Of a stretch of DNA of 64,000 nucleotides, positions 52,385-62,051 are shown piece by piece. Under the pieces are notes generated by a model. That model did no database searches. It worked only from the letters and a program-made list of their open reading frames with translations, and was not told the origin of the DNA. The position numbers and the translations under genes were made by a program. How positions within the stretch are numbered: the stretch's first letter is position 1; every line of letters begins with the position of its first letter. Origin of the DNA: Aliiroseovarius salicola (GTDB lineage Bacteria; Pseudomonadota; Alphaproteobacteria; Rhodobacterales; Rhodobacteraceae); contig NZ_JAQIIO010000002.1 in NCBI RefSeq assembly GCF_027891095.1, positions 1-64,000 on the forward strand. Reading direction: 5' to 3'.

Positions 52385-54718
52385 ATGACAGATTTGACCG
52401 AAAATCACAACGAGAAGAGCCAGTCGATTTCCGAGCCGTTGCGCCGGGCAATCGGGGAACGCTACCTGACTTACGCCCTTTCGACCATCATGCACCGCGC
52501 CCTGCCGGACGCACGCGATGGGTTGAAGCCAGTGCATCGACGCATCCTTTACGCGATGAGCCGATTGAAGCTGGCATCTGGCGGTAAGTTTCTGAAATCC
52601 GCGAAGATTTCCGGCGACACGATGGGGGATTTCCACCCCCACGGGGATGCGGCGATCTATGATGCCATGGCACGTCTGGCGCAGGATTTTGCGGTGCGAT
52701 ATCCGCTTGTGGATGGTCAGGGGAACTTCGGCAATATCGACGGCGACAACCCCGCCGCCAGCCGCTACACCGAAGCGCGGATGACCTTCATTGCCGAGGC
52801 GATGTTGCAGGGGCTGGATGAAAATGCGGTCGATTTCCGCGACAATTACGATGGTCGCCTGACCGAACCGGTGGTCCTGCCGGCGGAGTTTCCGAATCTG
52901 TTGGCGAATGGCGCGGCGGGCATCGCAGTTGGCATGGCCACCAATATTCCGCCGCATAACATTTCGGAACTGATCGACGCCTGCCTGCATCTGATCAAAG
53001 TGCCGGATGCGCGCGACGACACGCTTTTGAACTACGTGCCGGGGCCGGACTTCCCGACTGGCGGCGTGATCGTCGAACCGCGTGAAAACATCGCCAACGC
53101 CTATCGCACCGGGCGGGGCAGCTTCCGCTTGCGCTGTAAATGGGAGATCGAGGACCTGGGCCGCGGCCAGTGGCAGGTTATCGTGACCGAAATCCCCTAT
53201 CAGGTGCAGAAATCCAAGCTGATCGAAAAGATCGCTGAGGTGATTCAGACCAAGAAAGTGCCGATCCTGGCCGACATCCGCGACGAATCGGCGGATGACA
53301 TTCGCATTGTGCTGGAGCCGAAGTCGAAAAACGTGGATCCCGAGTTGCTTATGAACATGATGTTCCGCAACTCGGATCTGGAAACGCGCTTCTCGCTCAA
53401 TATGAACGTGCTGATCGACGGGGTCACGCCCAAGGTCTGTTCAATGAAAGAGGTGCTGCGCGCCTTTCTTGATCACCGGCGCGAGGTGCTGGGGCGCCGC
53501 TCTGTGCACCGGATGGAAAAGATCGACCACCGCCTTGAGGTGCTCGAAGGCTTTATCATCGCCTTCCTCAATCTCGACCGCGTGATCGATATTATCCGTT
53601 ATGATGACGACCCTAAGGCCGCCCTGATGCGCGAGACTTGGGGCAGTGAATTCACGCGTGCCATGTCGGAAGAGGATTACATCTCGCCCAAACCGGGCTC
53701 GGGTGAACTGACCGAAGTGCAGGCTGAAGCGATCCTGAACATGCGTCTGCGCAGTCTGCGTCGTCTTGAAGAAGTCGAGCTTGTCAAAGAACGCGACAAG
53801 CTGATGGAAGAGCGGGCCGGGCTTGAAGATTTGCTGGCGTCTGAGGATCTGCAATGGGGCAAGATCGCCGAGCAGCTCAAACTGTCCAAGAAAACCTTTG
53901 GCAAGGATCATGAAGGTGGAGCGCGCCGCACGCAATTTGCCGAGGCCGCAGAGGTCGAAGACGTGCCGCTTGAGGCGATGATCGAGAAGGAACCGATCAC
54001 CGTGGTCTGCTCGAAAATGGGTTGGATCCGCGCCATGTCGGGCCATATCGATCTGTCGCGCGAGCTCAAGTTCAAGGATGGCGACGGGCCGCGTTTCATT
54101 TTCCACGCCGAAACCACGGACCGGCTTTTGGCTTTTGATTCAAACGGCAAGTTCTTCACCGTCTCCGCCGCCAACCTGCCCGGTGGGCGCGGCATGGGTG
54201 AACCGCTGCGTTTGATGGTGGACCTTCCTAATGAGGCCGAGATTGTTGATCTCTTCATTCACCGTCCGGGTGGCAAGCTGATTGTCGCGTCGAATGAGGG
54301 CAACGGATTTGTGGTCAATGAAGACGATGTGCTGGCCCAGACCCGCACCGGTAAACAGGTTCTGAATGTGGGTGATGGCCACGCCAAGGTCTGCATTCCT
54401 GTCTCAGGCGATCATGTGGCGGTTGTTTCGGAGAATCGCAAACTTCTGGTTTTCCCACTGGAAGAGCTGAATGAAATGACTCGTGGCAAGGGTGTCAGGT
54501 TGCAGAAGTACAATTCGGCACGTGGCAAGCAGGGGGTTTTGGAGCTGGATGGCGGACTGTCCGACATCAAATCCTTTGCCCTGGAAGAGGGTCTGACCTG
54601 GCCTGCTGCCGGGGAGCGCACCCGCACCGAAACGGATCTTTCCCAATGGCTGGGCAAGCGCGCAAGCGTGGGCAAAGCCCCACCGCACGGTTTCCCGCGT
54701 AACAACAAGTTCGAGTAA
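52385..54718 (+). CDS. parC: DNA topoisomerase IV subunit A
   Basis: 777 residues. Breakage-reunion domain with [20 protein letters not shown], the catalytic Tyr128 in [11 protein letters not shown] and [25 protein letters not shown], followed by a beta-pinwheel C-terminal domain ([20 protein letters not shown] near the end). At the quinolone-contact helix it has [12 protein letters not shown], so Ala89 and Asp93 take the places of E. coli ParC Ser80 and Glu84. Monocistronic start after an AT-rich region; DUF898 follows 3 bases after the stop. Confidence 0.95.
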   Translation: MTDLTENHNEKSQSISEPLRRAIGERYLTYALSTIMHRALPDARDGLKPVHRRILYAMSRLKLASGGKFLKSAKISGDTMGDFHPHGDAAIYDAMARLAQDFAVRYPLVDGQGNFGNIDGDNPAASRYTEARMTFIAEAMLQGLDENAVDFRDNYDGRLTEPVVLPAEFPNLLANGAAGIAVGMATNIPPHNISELIDACLHLIKVPDARDDTLLNYVPGPDFPTGGVIVEPRENIANAYRTGRGSFRLRCKWEIEDLGRGQWQVIVTEIPYQVQKSKLIEKIAEVIQTKKVPILADIRDESADDIRIVLEPKSKNVDPELLMNMMFRNSDLETRFSLNMNVLIDGVTPKVCSMKEVLRAFLDHRREVLGRRSVHRMEKIDHRLEVLEGFIIAFLNLDRVIDIIRYDDDPKAALMRETWGSEFTRAMSEEDYISPKPGSGELTEVQAEAILNMRLRSLRRLEEVELVKERDKLMEERAGLEDLLASEDLQWGKIAEQLKLSKKTFGKDHEGGARRTQFAEAAEVEDVPLEAMIEKEPITVVCSKMGWIRAMSGHIDLSRELKFKDGDGPRFIFHAETTDRLLAFDSNGKFFTVSAANLPGGRGMGEPLRLMVDLPNEAEIVDLFIHRPGGKLIVASNEGNGFVVNEDDVLAQTRTGKQVLNVGDGHAKVCIPVSGDHVAVVSENRKLLVFPLEELNEMTRGKGVRLQKYNSARGKQGVLELDGGLSDIKSFALEEGLTWPAAGERTRTETDLSQWLGKRASVGKAPPHGFPRNNKFE

Positions 54719-54721
54719 CAG

Positions 54722-55900
54722 ATGCCGCCCCGTATTTTACCAGTTCACTATGCGGGGCGCGCTGGCCCGCTGTTTTTTCTGGCGCTGAAAACCGGGTTTT
54801 TCACATTGCTGACGCTGGGCATGTATCGTTTCTGGGCGCGCACGCGTTTGCGCCGCTATTTCTGGAGCGCCATTCGTCCCGGTGGGATTCCGATGGAATA
54901 TGTGGGCGACCCGATCGAAAAACTGCTTGGGTTCCTCGTCGCCGTGGTGATCATGGCGTTCTACATCGGTGTGGTGAACCTGATCCTGATGTATTTCAGC
55001 TTTGCGTTTTTCCAGGGCAATGAACTGGCCTATGTGCTGAGTTTCGTTGGCCTCATCCCGCTTTACTTTTATGCGGCCTACCGCGCCCGGCGCTATATCC
55101 TTGCCCGCACGCGCTGGCGGGGTATTCGATTTGGGATGGAGCAAGGGGCCTGGGGCTATGCGCTTCGCTCGATGGCCCACTGGGGGCTTGCGATTGTCAC
55201 GCTTGGGCTAACCTTCCCACTCACCCGGTTGTGGCTTGAGAAATTCCTGACAAATCGCAGCTATTTTGGGGATCAGCAAATCAAGCAGGGAGGAGAACAC
55301 TTCCTGCTCTACGGGGCAATGAAGCACGTCTATTACCCCATCATTCTGACCGGGGTTGCTGGCGTGATGACATGGGCTTTTGACAACCCGGTCTGGCTTG
55401 CGCTCATGCTTCTGACGGCCCCATGGGTGATCTTTGGCTGGGCTTATTGGAAAGCGGAGAGCTTCCGCCGCATGATTGAAACCAAAGAGGTGGGGCAAAT
55501 CCGCTTCCGCTCAAAGCCGCGCGCGGGCCGGGTACTTGGAATCTACCTCTTGGGAGGTGTGATCCTCAATATCGTGCTCAGTGCCCTGATGATCATCATC
55601 GCTGCACTGGCGTTTGTGGTGATGGGCGGGGCTGATATTTTTGATCTGGGAGATCTCGAACAAATCGAACAAATGTCGGCTGTGACTGTACCCGTGATCG
55701 TGGCAGGGTATTTTCTTGTCTTCGTGACCATGGGGGCCGCTTCCAAGGCAATCTTCACCTTGCCGCTTGCCGCGCATTTCGCGGAAGTGACACAGGTGAT
55801 TGACCCCGGCGAGCTTGCCACCATTCGCCAGCGAGACCGAGACGAATTTGCCGAGGCTGAAGGCTTTGCTGACGCGCTGGACGTGGGGGCTGCGATATGA
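54722..55900 (+). CDS. DUF898 (YjgN-like) integral membrane protein
   Basis: 392 residues with about eight membrane helices. The DUF898 signature appears at the start (FFLALKTGFFTLLTLGMYRFWARTRLRRYFW) and again near residue 145 (LRSMAHWGLAIVTLGLTFPLTRLWLEKFLTNRSYFGD), showing the internal duplication of this family. Function is unknown; YjgN of E. coli is uncharacterised. It is coupled by an ATGA overlap to the M48 protease gene, a pairing that suggests a joint envelope role. Confidence 0.85.
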   Translation: MPPRILPVHYAGRAGPLFFLALKTGFFTLLTLGMYRFWARTRLRRYFWSAIRPGGIPMEYVGDPIEKLLGFLVAVVIMAFYIGVVNLILMYFSFAFFQGNELAYVLSFVGLIPLYFYAAYRARRYILARTRWRGIRFGMEQGAWGYALRSMAHWGLAIVTLGLTFPLTRLWLEKFLTNRSYFGDQQIKQGGEHFLLYGAMKHVYYPIILTGVAGVMTWAFDNPVWLALMLLTAPWVIFGWAYWKAESFRRMIETKEVGQIRFRSKPRAGRVLGIYLLGGVILNIVLSALMIIIAALAFVVMGGADIFDLGDLEQIEQMSAVTVPVIVAGYFLVFVTMGAASKAIFTLPLAAHFAEVTQVIDPGELATIRQRDRDEFAEAEGFADALDVGAAI

Positions 55901-57024
55901 GCGAGACACAGGTGCAGTTTCAGGTGGAGTTTGATGGTTTCGCCGATTGTGTTGCGGGGCACCGCGCCGTTCTCACACGGGTAGGTCTTCGCTGCTCGGC
56001 CACAGGGCTTGAGCTGCATATGCCCGATGGTTCTGTATGCCAGTGGCGTTGGGAAGATATCAGGGCTCTGCGGGATCAGGCAGATCGCGACGGGTTGGTC
56101 CTGTTTCAAAAAGGGGCCGTGCTGGCTCGATTGATCTTGCCGAAAGGAGAGCTGGCTGACACGATCAAATCCTGCGCCCCTTCTTTGTCCAAACGCGCCC
56201 ACCCGGTGCCTTGGCGCAAGCTGGTCACCTGGTCTGCGGGGGCGGTTGCGTCGGTTGCTGCGATTATATTTGTGCTGGTGCCCCTGATGGCGGCGCAGCT
56301 TGCCGATATCCTGCCACCCGAGGGGGAAAAGGCGCTGGGCGACACAACGCTCGCGCAGATTCGTCAGGTTCTGGGTGAAGCTGAAGTTCAGGTTGCGACA
56401 TGCAATGGGGCAGGGGGGCTTGCCGCACTCGATCACCTGCACAGAAGGTTGCTGCCCGAAGAGGATCTGCCCTATCCGGTTGATATCCATGTCTTTGATC
56501 ACGATCTGGTCAATGCCTTTGCGCTGCCCGGAGGACATGTGATCCTGTTTCGAGGGCTGATCGAAGCAGCAGAAGGGCCTGATGAGGTTGCGGCCGTTCT
56601 TGCCCATGAAATCGGCCATGTGGTGGGGCGTGACCCCACCCGTGATGCGTTACGCTCTGCCGGATCCATCGGTGTTTTGGGGCTGCTCTTCGGAGATTTT
56701 GCGGGGGGCACGGTTGTGCTGTTCCTTGCAAATCAGATGATCAATGCAAGCTATAGTCAGGCGGCGGAAACAGCGGCGGATGAATATGCCCATAACGTGC
56801 TGGAGCGCGAAGGCATATCGCCCGCATCGCTTGGCACATTTTTTCAGCGTCTCAAGGATCAATATGGCGATGCGGAAGGGCTGCTGGCGCATCTGAGCAC
56901 CCACCCGCAGCTTGAAAAGCGCATTCTTGCAGCTGGGGCCGCCGTGGATGGTACAAAAGCATATACCCCTTCAATGGGCCGCGCGGATTGGGACGCGGTC
57001 CGGACCATGTGCGGTGTTCGGTAA
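55897..57024 (+). CDS. M48-family metalloprotease
   Basis: 375 residues. An N-terminal region of about 100 residues resembling a PH-like or DUF fold (ATGLELHMPDGSVCQWRWEDIR), a membrane helix (LVTWSAGAVASVAAIIFVLVPLMAAQL), then a Peptidase_M48 domain with HVFDHDLVNAFALPGGHVILFRGLI, the zinc motif VAAVLAHEIGHVVGRD and the third ligand segment AAETAADEYAHNVLER. Like BepA or Oma1 types, it likely degrades or refolds envelope proteins. Coupled to the DUF898 gene. Confidence 0.92.
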   Translation: MSETQVQFQVEFDGFADCVAGHRAVLTRVGLRCSATGLELHMPDGSVCQWRWEDIRALRDQADRDGLVLFQKGAVLARLILPKGELADTIKSCAPSLSKRAHPVPWRKLVTWSAGAVASVAAIIFVLVPLMAAQLADILPPEGEKALGDTTLAQIRQVLGEAEVQVATCNGAGGLAALDHLHRRLLPEEDLPYPVDIHVFDHDLVNAFALPGGHVILFRGLIEAAEGPDEVAAVLAHEIGHVVGRDPTRDALRSAGSIGVLGLLFGDFAGGTVVLFLANQMINASYSQAAETAADEYAHNVLEREGISPASLGTFFQRLKDQYGDAEGLLAHLSTHPQLEKRILAAGAAVDGTKAYTPSMGRADWDAVRTMCGVR

Positions 57025-57298
57025 ACCCTAATCATCCTGAGAGGATCCGATTGAGCATGGTCGGGACGGCTCCGGTCCGTTGCCGCGCGAGCAGGGTGTA
57101 AGTCCAGGTGATTTAGGCAGGTCCGTTGCATAGGTGCCCTCACGGGTATTGCAGGATGCGACACAGGTCGGGAAAAGTGACAGGTTTCGGTGTCTATCCA
57201 TGCAGGGAAGGCTTGATTTTCCCGCCCCAACCAAGTAACGAGCGCGCGAAGAAGAACCCCGGGGGCATGTTGCCCCCCGCAAGACAAGGCAAGGCGTA

Positions 57299-58474
57299 AT
57301 GGCTAAGGAAAAGTTTGAACGCGGTAAACCGCACGTCAACATCGGCACCATCGGTCACGTTGACCACGGCAAGACCACACTGACGGCAGCGATCACCAAG
57401 TATTTTGGTGACTTCAAAGCCTATGACCAGATTGACGGCGCGCCGGAAGAGAAAGCTCGCGGCATCACCATCTCGACCGCACACGTTGAGTATGAGACCG
57501 AGAACCGTCACTACGCTCACGTTGACTGCCCGGGTCACGCTGACTACGTGAAGAACATGATCACCGGCGCCGCCCAGATGGACGGTGGTATCCTGGTTGT
57601 GAACGCTGCTGATGGCCCGATGCCGCAGACCCGCGAGCACATCCTGTTGGCCCGCCAGGTTGGTGTGCCTGCTCTGGTTGTCTTCATGAACAAAGTTGAT
57701 CAGGTTGACGATGAAGAGCTGCTCGAGCTGGTTGAAATGGAAGTTCGTGAGCTGATGAACGAATACGACTTCCCGGGCGACGACATGCCGATCATCGCGG
57801 GTTCCGCGCTGGCCGCCATGGAAGGCCGTGACAACGCAATCGGTGAAGACAAAATCCGCGAGCTGATGGCTGCTGTGGACGAGTACATCCCGACCCCGGA
57901 TCGTCCGGTTGACGGCGACTTCCTGCTGCCGATCGAAGACGTGTTCTCGATCTCGGGCCGTGGTACTGTTGTGACCGGCCGTGTTGAGCGTGGCGTTGTG
58001 AATGTTGGCGACGAGATCGAAATCGTTGGCATCAAAGACACCCAGAAAACCACCTGTACCGGCGTTGAAATGTTCCGCAAGCTGCTTGATCGCGGTGAAG
58101 CTGGCGACAACGTTGGCGTTCTGCTGCGCGGTATCGACCGTGAAGCTGTTGAGCGTGGCCAGGTTCTGTGTAAGCCGGGTTCGGTTAACCCGCACACCAA
58201 ATTCGAGGCAGAAGTTTACATTCTGACCAAAGAAGAAGGTGGCCGTCACACCCCGTTCTTTGCGAACTACCGTCCGCAATTCTACTTCCGTACCACCGAC
58301 GTGACCGGCACTGTTCAGCTGCCGGAAGGCACCGAAATGGTCATGCCGGGCGACAACCTGAAGTTCAACGTTGAACTGATCGCCCCGATCGCCATGGAAG
58401 AAAAGCTGCGCTTCGCCATCCGCGAAGGCGGCCGCACCGTTGGTTCCGGCGTTGTGTCGAAAATCGTTGAGTAA
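57299..58474 (+). CDS. tuf: Elongation factor Tu
   Basis: 391 residues, a near-consensus EF-Tu: [21 protein letters not shown] (P-loop), the GITIS effector region, [12 protein letters not shown], and [22 protein letters not shown]. Codon use is strongly biased, as in highly expressed genes. The 274-base region upstream (57025-57298) contains no ORF; just before the gene GGGGGCA/TGCCCCC (near 57257-57280) could form a hairpin, and AAGGCAAGG is the ribosome site. This copy precedes secE-nusG-rplK-rplA (tufB position); roseobacters usually have a second tuf. Confidence 0.97.
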   Translation: MAKEKFERGKPHVNIGTIGHVDHGKTTLTAAITKYFGDFKAYDQIDGAPEEKARGITISTAHVEYETENRHYAHVDCPGHADYVKNMITGAAQMDGGILVVNAADGPMPQTREHILLARQVGVPALVVFMNKVDQVDDEELLELVEMEVRELMNEYDFPGDDMPIIAGSALAAMEGRDNAIGEDKIRELMAAVDEYIPTPDRPVDGDFLLPIEDVFSISGRGTVVTGRVERGVVNVGDEIEIVGIKDTQKTTCTGVEMFRKLLDRGEAGDNVGVLLRGIDREAVERGQVLCKPGSVNPHTKFEAEVYILTKEEGGRHTPFFANYRPQFYFRTTDVTGTVQLPEGTEMVMPGDNLKFNVELIAPIAMEEKLRFAIREGGRTVGSGVVSKIVE

Positions 58475-58478
58475 TTGG

Positions 58479-58552
58479 CAATGCGGCTTCGCGTAAGCGA
58501 AACGCATTGAGTGGGTGGCAGGCGAATTGCTCGCAAATCGCCGAGAACCCAC
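58479..58552 (+). other. Two stable stem-loops in the tuf 3' UTR
   Basis: Starting 4 bases after the tuf stop. Hairpin 1 (58479-58509): CAATGCG pairs with CGCATTG, and inside it TTCGC pairs with GCGAA across a GTAA (GNRA) tetraloop. Hairpin 2 (58511-58552): GTGGGT pairs with ACCCAC, enclosing GGCGA paired with TCGCC. A terminator hairpin follows at 58572. Three structured elements in a row are more than a normal 3' end needs and suggest a stable RNA or an RNase-processed 3' UTR. Confidence 0.5.
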
Positions 58553-58571
58553 CGCGCTAATGTTCAGATGA

Positions 58572-58599
58572 AAGGGCCGCTCGATTGTGCGGCCCTTTT
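58572..58599 (+). terminator. Rho-independent terminator downstream of tuf
   Basis: GGGCCGC (58574-58580) pairs with GCGGCCC (58589-58595) and is followed by TTTT. It ends the tuf transcript 98 bases after the stop, beyond two other hairpins. Confidence 0.8.
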
Positions 58600-58672
58600 G
58601 CGTGTGGGGTGGTTTGCAAGCTGTACGAAATCACTTATTGCTTGATCATTGAGGCGGTAAAAGGTGTGTGCC

Positions 58673-59740
58673 ATGGGGCATCCATATGAAGACCTGCAGG
58701 AAACAGCTTTCTGGCGCACAGCAGTGGCTGAAAAACATTCGTTGCATATCTCGGGATTGTGGCAGCCTCGTTTCAAGATTGGGCTTGATGACCGGATCGT
58801 GACCGCGGGCTCTTGTTTCGCCCAACATTTCAGTCGGGCTTTGGTGAAGCGCGGGTATAGTTGGTTCAATGCCGAGCCAGCGCCCAAGTTCCTTTCAGCT
58901 GACGATGCCTCACGGTTCAACTACGGGATTTTCAGCTTTCGCACCGGCAATATTTACACGGCGCGTATCCTGCGCCAATGGCTGGAATTGGCGTTTGGCG
59001 CGCGTGATCCGATTGAAGAGGTTTGGGAAAAAGAGGGCCGATTCTACGATCCATTGCGCCCGGTAATCGAGCCAAACGGTTTTGCAAGTGCCGATGAAAT
59101 GTTGGCCTCACGCGAAACCACGCTGAGATCTATACGGGAGGCGGTTCAAGGCACGGATGTCTTTGTTTTTACCATGGGGCTGACCGAAAGCTGGCAGAAC
59201 AGTGAGCTGGATTACGAATATGCGCTTTGTCCGGAAACCGTAGCTGGAACATTTGACCCGGACCGGGATCAGTTTGAAAATCAGAGTTTCGAGGCGATCC
59301 AAGCGGATATGGCCGCCGCGATTAAACTCCTGCTCCGAGAAAACCCGTCGATCCGGGTTATGTTGACGGTGTCCCCCGTTCCGCTCACTGCAACGGCATC
59401 AGGGGATCATGTCTTGGTTGCGACGAGCTATTCGAAATCCGTGCTGCGTGCTGTCGCGGGGGCAATGCGCGACCGGTTTGAGCACGTCGACTATTTTCCA
59501 TCCTATGAAATCATTACCAATGCCGCCTTTGGGGGCCAGTTCTTCGCGCCGAACAAAAGATCCGTTGTGCCGGAGGGGGTCGATTTCGTGATGCGCAATT
59601 TCTTTGCCGATCAGGAACGGGTTTTTGGGAAAAATGCCCCTGCCAAGAAAGCGCGCGCGCCGCGCAGGGGTAAAGCTGCACCCACGCAAGACGATGTTCG
59701 CTGCGAAGAGGAGATGCTGAATGCCTTCGCGCAAAGCTAA
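58673..59740 (+). CDS. GSCFA-domain protein
   Basis: About 355 residues. The diagnostic GSCFA motif is intact in DRIVTAGSCFAQHFSRALVKRGY, followed by FNYGIFSFRTGNIYTARILRQWLEL, VFTMGLTESWQNSELD and the late TVSPVPLTATAS segment, all as in the GSCFA family, which is related to SGNH hydrolases and probably acts on sugar acyl groups. The tail is rich in Lys/Arg/Ala (NAPAKKARAPRRGKAAP). ATG 58673 is chosen; GTG 58664 is three codons upstream. It overlaps the next gene by 20 bases. Confidence 0.85.
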   Translation: MGHPYEDLQETAFWRTAVAEKHSLHISGLWQPRFKIGLDDRIVTAGSCFAQHFSRALVKRGYSWFNAEPAPKFLSADDASRFNYGIFSFRTGNIYTARILRQWLELAFGARDPIEEVWEKEGRFYDPLRPVIEPNGFASADEMLASRETTLRSIREAVQGTDVFVFTMGLTESWQNSELDYEYALCPETVAGTFDPDRDQFENQSFEAIQADMAAAIKLLLRENPSIRVMLTVSPVPLTATASGDHVLVATSYSKSVLRAVAGAMRDRFEHVDYFPSYEIITNAAFGGQFFAPNKRSVVPEGVDFVMRNFFADQERVFGKNAPAKKARAPRRGKAAPTQDDVRCEEEMLNAFAQS

Positions 59741-60515
59741 ACCGGAGAAGCGCAAGCTGCGTGTCTGCCTTTACGGTGACAGTAACCTGGCCGCCCTGCG
59801 ACTGGCCTTCAATGAGGGTTACGATCCGGGGGATGATGTTGAGGTGAGCTTCTTTGGCGCTCAGGGACCAGCATTCCGCCAGCTTCGACAGACAAAGGAT
59901 GGGGTGCAGGCAGACAAGAAGCTCATCAATGGCAAAGAGTTGATCAGCACTGACGGACGTAGCGGCATTAAGCCGAGTGATTTTGATGCAATCCTGTTCA
60001 TCGGGGCGCGGCTAAGGGCGCATGAGTATTTTCATGCGGTAATGCCTGGTCTTTTTCACCGCGACCGCAGCCTGTCGCTTGCGGTGCGTGAGGCCATGAC
60101 TGCAAAGTTTCTGAGTTCCTGTCGCTCTGTGCGCATCGCGACGCTCTTCTCTTCCAACGGTATGCCATTTGTCGCCTTTGCTCCGTCCGGTTTTTTGAAT
60201 GAGGGGCTGTCAAAGTCTCACCGCTGGGAGGAATTGGCCGGAATCGAAATCGCGAAACAAACTGACCGTGCAGCGATCTGGTCGGTGCTCGAGGAGGAGT
60301 TGTCAAAACGTGGCGTCACCCTGATCGCTCAACCCGAGGAAACTGTGGCCAGCGGTTGCCTGACCAAGGCCCAATATGCGGTAGATGATGCCAAGGCATT
60401 AGGCGATGCGGTTCACAAGAATGAGGCCTATGGAAAGATCATTCTAGACCACTTCTTTGGCTCGAAGGAGTTTGCCGCCCTGCGTGTGCCTGTTCGAGAA
60501 TCAGAGTTGAGCTGA
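59721..60515 (+). CDS. SGNH-hydrolase-like protein of unknown function
   Basis: 264 residues. The beginning, KLRVCLYGDSNLAALRLAFNEGY, has the GDSN nucleophile turn of SGNH/GDSL hydrolases, and DAVHKNEAYGKIILDHFF has the D-x-x-H block V near the end; blocks II and III (Gly and Asn) are not obvious, although DAILFIGARLR may be the equivalent. No signal peptide. It overlaps the GSCFA gene, and the two may work in the same polysaccharide-modification step. Not a family I can name. Confidence 0.65.
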   Translation: MPSRKAKPEKRKLRVCLYGDSNLAALRLAFNEGYDPGDDVEVSFFGAQGPAFRQLRQTKDGVQADKKLINGKELISTDGRSGIKPSDFDAILFIGARLRAHEYFHAVMPGLFHRDRSLSLAVREAMTAKFLSSCRSVRIATLFSSNGMPFVAFAPSGFLNEGLSKSHRWEELAGIEIAKQTDRAAIWSVLEEELSKRGVTLIAQPEETVASGCLTKAQYAVDDAKALGDAVHKNEAYGKIILDHFFGSKEFAALRVPVRESELS

Positions 60516-60673
60516 AGGTGACGATACGGTTTGGAATGGCGCCTGTAGCTCTAGGGGGCGTCTTGCCGGAATGACAAAGTTTCAATTTCGATCTTTTTCC
60601 GTTCTACCTGTCTCGTCATTGGATTTCTCCCTTGCGCCCCCGTTCGACTTGTCGTAATCCAACACCCGGCCTT

Positions 60674-60749
60674 AGGGGTATAGCTCAGTTGGTAGAGCGA
60701 CGGTCTCCAAAACCGTAGGTCGCGGGTTCGAACCCTGCTGCCCCTGCCA
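60674..60749 (+). tRNA. tRNA-Trp (anticodon CCA)
   Basis: A complete cloverleaf with encoded CCA end. Acceptor AGGGGTA pairs with TGCCCCT, the D-arm is GCTC..GAGC, the anticodon stem is ACGGT/ACCGT with loop CTCCAAA, so the anticodon is CCA, and the T-arm is GCGGG TTCGAAC CCTGC. It lies before secE, as in most alphaproteobacteria. No repeat of its 3' end that would suggest an integrated element was noticed nearby. Confidence 0.97.
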
Positions 60750-60910
60750 TTTCCCGATTTTGAACCCGTCATCTTGCCGTCCAATCGAGCATTGCTCTTG
60801 CGTGAAAGATGTGCCTGATTCCACAGGCTTTTCTTATGGTCGCCCAAATCCCGCCCCAATTTTTCTTATTGATTGCATGCATCACAATGAAACTTCGGGC
60901 CATGAAACCA

Positions 60911-61489
60911 ATGACAGACAATCTGTACCATGCCCCCATCAAAATTGGGGCAAGTGACGTTACCGAGTGCCCAACACCGTATGTGTCATCTAAAAAATCG
61001 AATTCTGCTGGCGTATCTACGCGGGGCATCGAAACCTTGTACAGTTTGCCCAATTCAAACGCGTTTTCGCCGTCGAAGGACGAGGTGATCAAAGATGACA
61101 GCCCTTTGGGGCGTGTGAGGAAGCGTCAGGCTGAACGGGCCGCAGAGGTGTATTCGTTGATGACGGATATTCCGCAGGTTCCCAGACAGCGCAAGAGGGA
61201 AAAAAGTTTGACTTTTTCGGCGCTTAAAGCGGCGTTGAATAGACGAAATATCACGAATCTTATGATTGTCATGACCGTTCTGGTTGGGGCGTTTGATGTC
61301 CGGTATCTGCCGGTGCTTGCCGCAGGTGTAGCGATCATCTGCGTCTGGTTCGTGGTTCATTTTGTTGCAGATTTTTTTGAGTTCGGATTGGAATTCAACT
61401 CTTCGGATGTGCGCAACAAGGATTTGAAGGCCAAGTTGGGCGCGGACCCATATGAAAAGCTGACTTCAAACTCCCGTCGCAAACAGTGA
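60911..61489 (+). CDS. Hypothetical membrane protein between tRNA-Trp and secE
   Basis: About 192 residues. A soluble, Ser/Lys/Glu-rich first part (SLPNSNAFSPSKDEVIKDD, RVRKRQAERAAEVYSLMTD) is followed by a basic stretch and two adjacent membrane helices (NLMIVMTVLVGAFDVRYLPVL and LAAGVAIICVWFVVHFVADFF), then a polar C-terminus. Unrecognised family. The start is uncertain: ATG 60911 is used here, ATGs at 60902 and 60887 and an open frame to 60809 are possible, and none has a convincing ribosome site. Confidence 0.6.
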   Translation: MTDNLYHAPIKIGASDVTECPTPYVSSKKSNSAGVSTRGIETLYSLPNSNAFSPSKDEVIKDDSPLGRVRKRQAERAAEVYSLMTDIPQVPRQRKREKSLTFSALKAALNRRNITNLMIVMTVLVGAFDVRYLPVLAAGVAIICVWFVVHFVADFFEFGLEFNSSDVRNKDLKAKLGADPYEKLTSNSRRKQ

Positions 61490-61617
61490 TCGACAGGGCA
61501 GATCCGCGCTTTCACAAGAGAATGTCATACAAGTGACCACAAGTTTCACGGGCGGGCTTGAAAATCCCGCCCGCTTTGCGTATTTCACCGCCTGACCCTG
61601 AAAGGCTGAGAAATATC

Positions 61618-61809
61618 ATGACCAATCCGCTTCAATTCATTCAGCAGGTGCGCGCCGAGGTTTCCAAGGTGACTTGGCCGACCCGTCGCGAAGTGATGCT
61701 GACCACAGCAATGGTCTTTGTGCTGGCCTCGCTCACCGCGCTGTTCTTTTCGCTGGTGGATCTTGGCATTCGCAGTGCGCTGACCGCCGTTCTGGGCATG
61801 TTCGGCTGA
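61618..61809 (+). CDS. secE: Preprotein translocase subunit SecE
   Basis: 63 residues, the short form with one membrane helix. NPLQFIQQVRAEVSKVTWPTRREVMLTT has the amphipathic helix and the invariant K-V-x-W-P motif, followed by the helix VFVLASLTALFFSLVDLGI. It stabilises SecY in the inner membrane. ATG 61618 follows AAAGGCTGAG. The upstream in-frame stretch to 61558 is not SecE-like. A terminator lies between it and nusG. Confidence 0.95.
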   Translation: MTNPLQFIQQVRAEVSKVTWPTRREVMLTTAMVFVLASLTALFFSLVDLGIRSALTAVLGMFG

Positions 61810-61913
61810 ACCTGTCTGAAGGCTCTGCCGATCCGGTAAAGAGCCATGAAATTATCACGCGCCCTCTTGAATTCTCACTGTTTCAGGAGTAGTTCGGGCG
61901 CTAGTTCCGGGAC

Positions 61914-61949
61914 GGGCGTGCGGCGAATCAAGTTGCACGCCGCTTTTTT
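61914..61949 (+). terminator. Terminator or attenuator between secE and nusG
   Basis: GGGCGTGC (61914-61921) can pair with GCACGCC (61935-61941), followed by GC and TTTTTT. It lies 105 bases after the secE stop and about 100 before nusG, so secE and nusG are not simply cotranscribed without read-through. The 242-base gap otherwise has no ORF of note. Confidence 0.7.
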
Positions 61950-62051
61950 GTTCCCGGAGGCCATGATTGCGCTGGTTGGGCGCAAGGCGGCATAGAAATG
62001 ATCCGGGGCGCAATTGCTCCCTAAAACGTGTTGAAACGAGACGAGGCTGAA

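Noticed and set aside
57025-57298. Small RNA or riboswitch in the tuf leader
   Set aside because: Only one GC hairpin near the ribosome site is convincing; the rest shows no consistent pairing by eye.
60674-60749. tRNA-Trp as an attachment site of an integrated element
   Set aside because: No integrase, no second copy of the tRNA 3' end and an ordinary conserved neighbourhood downstream.
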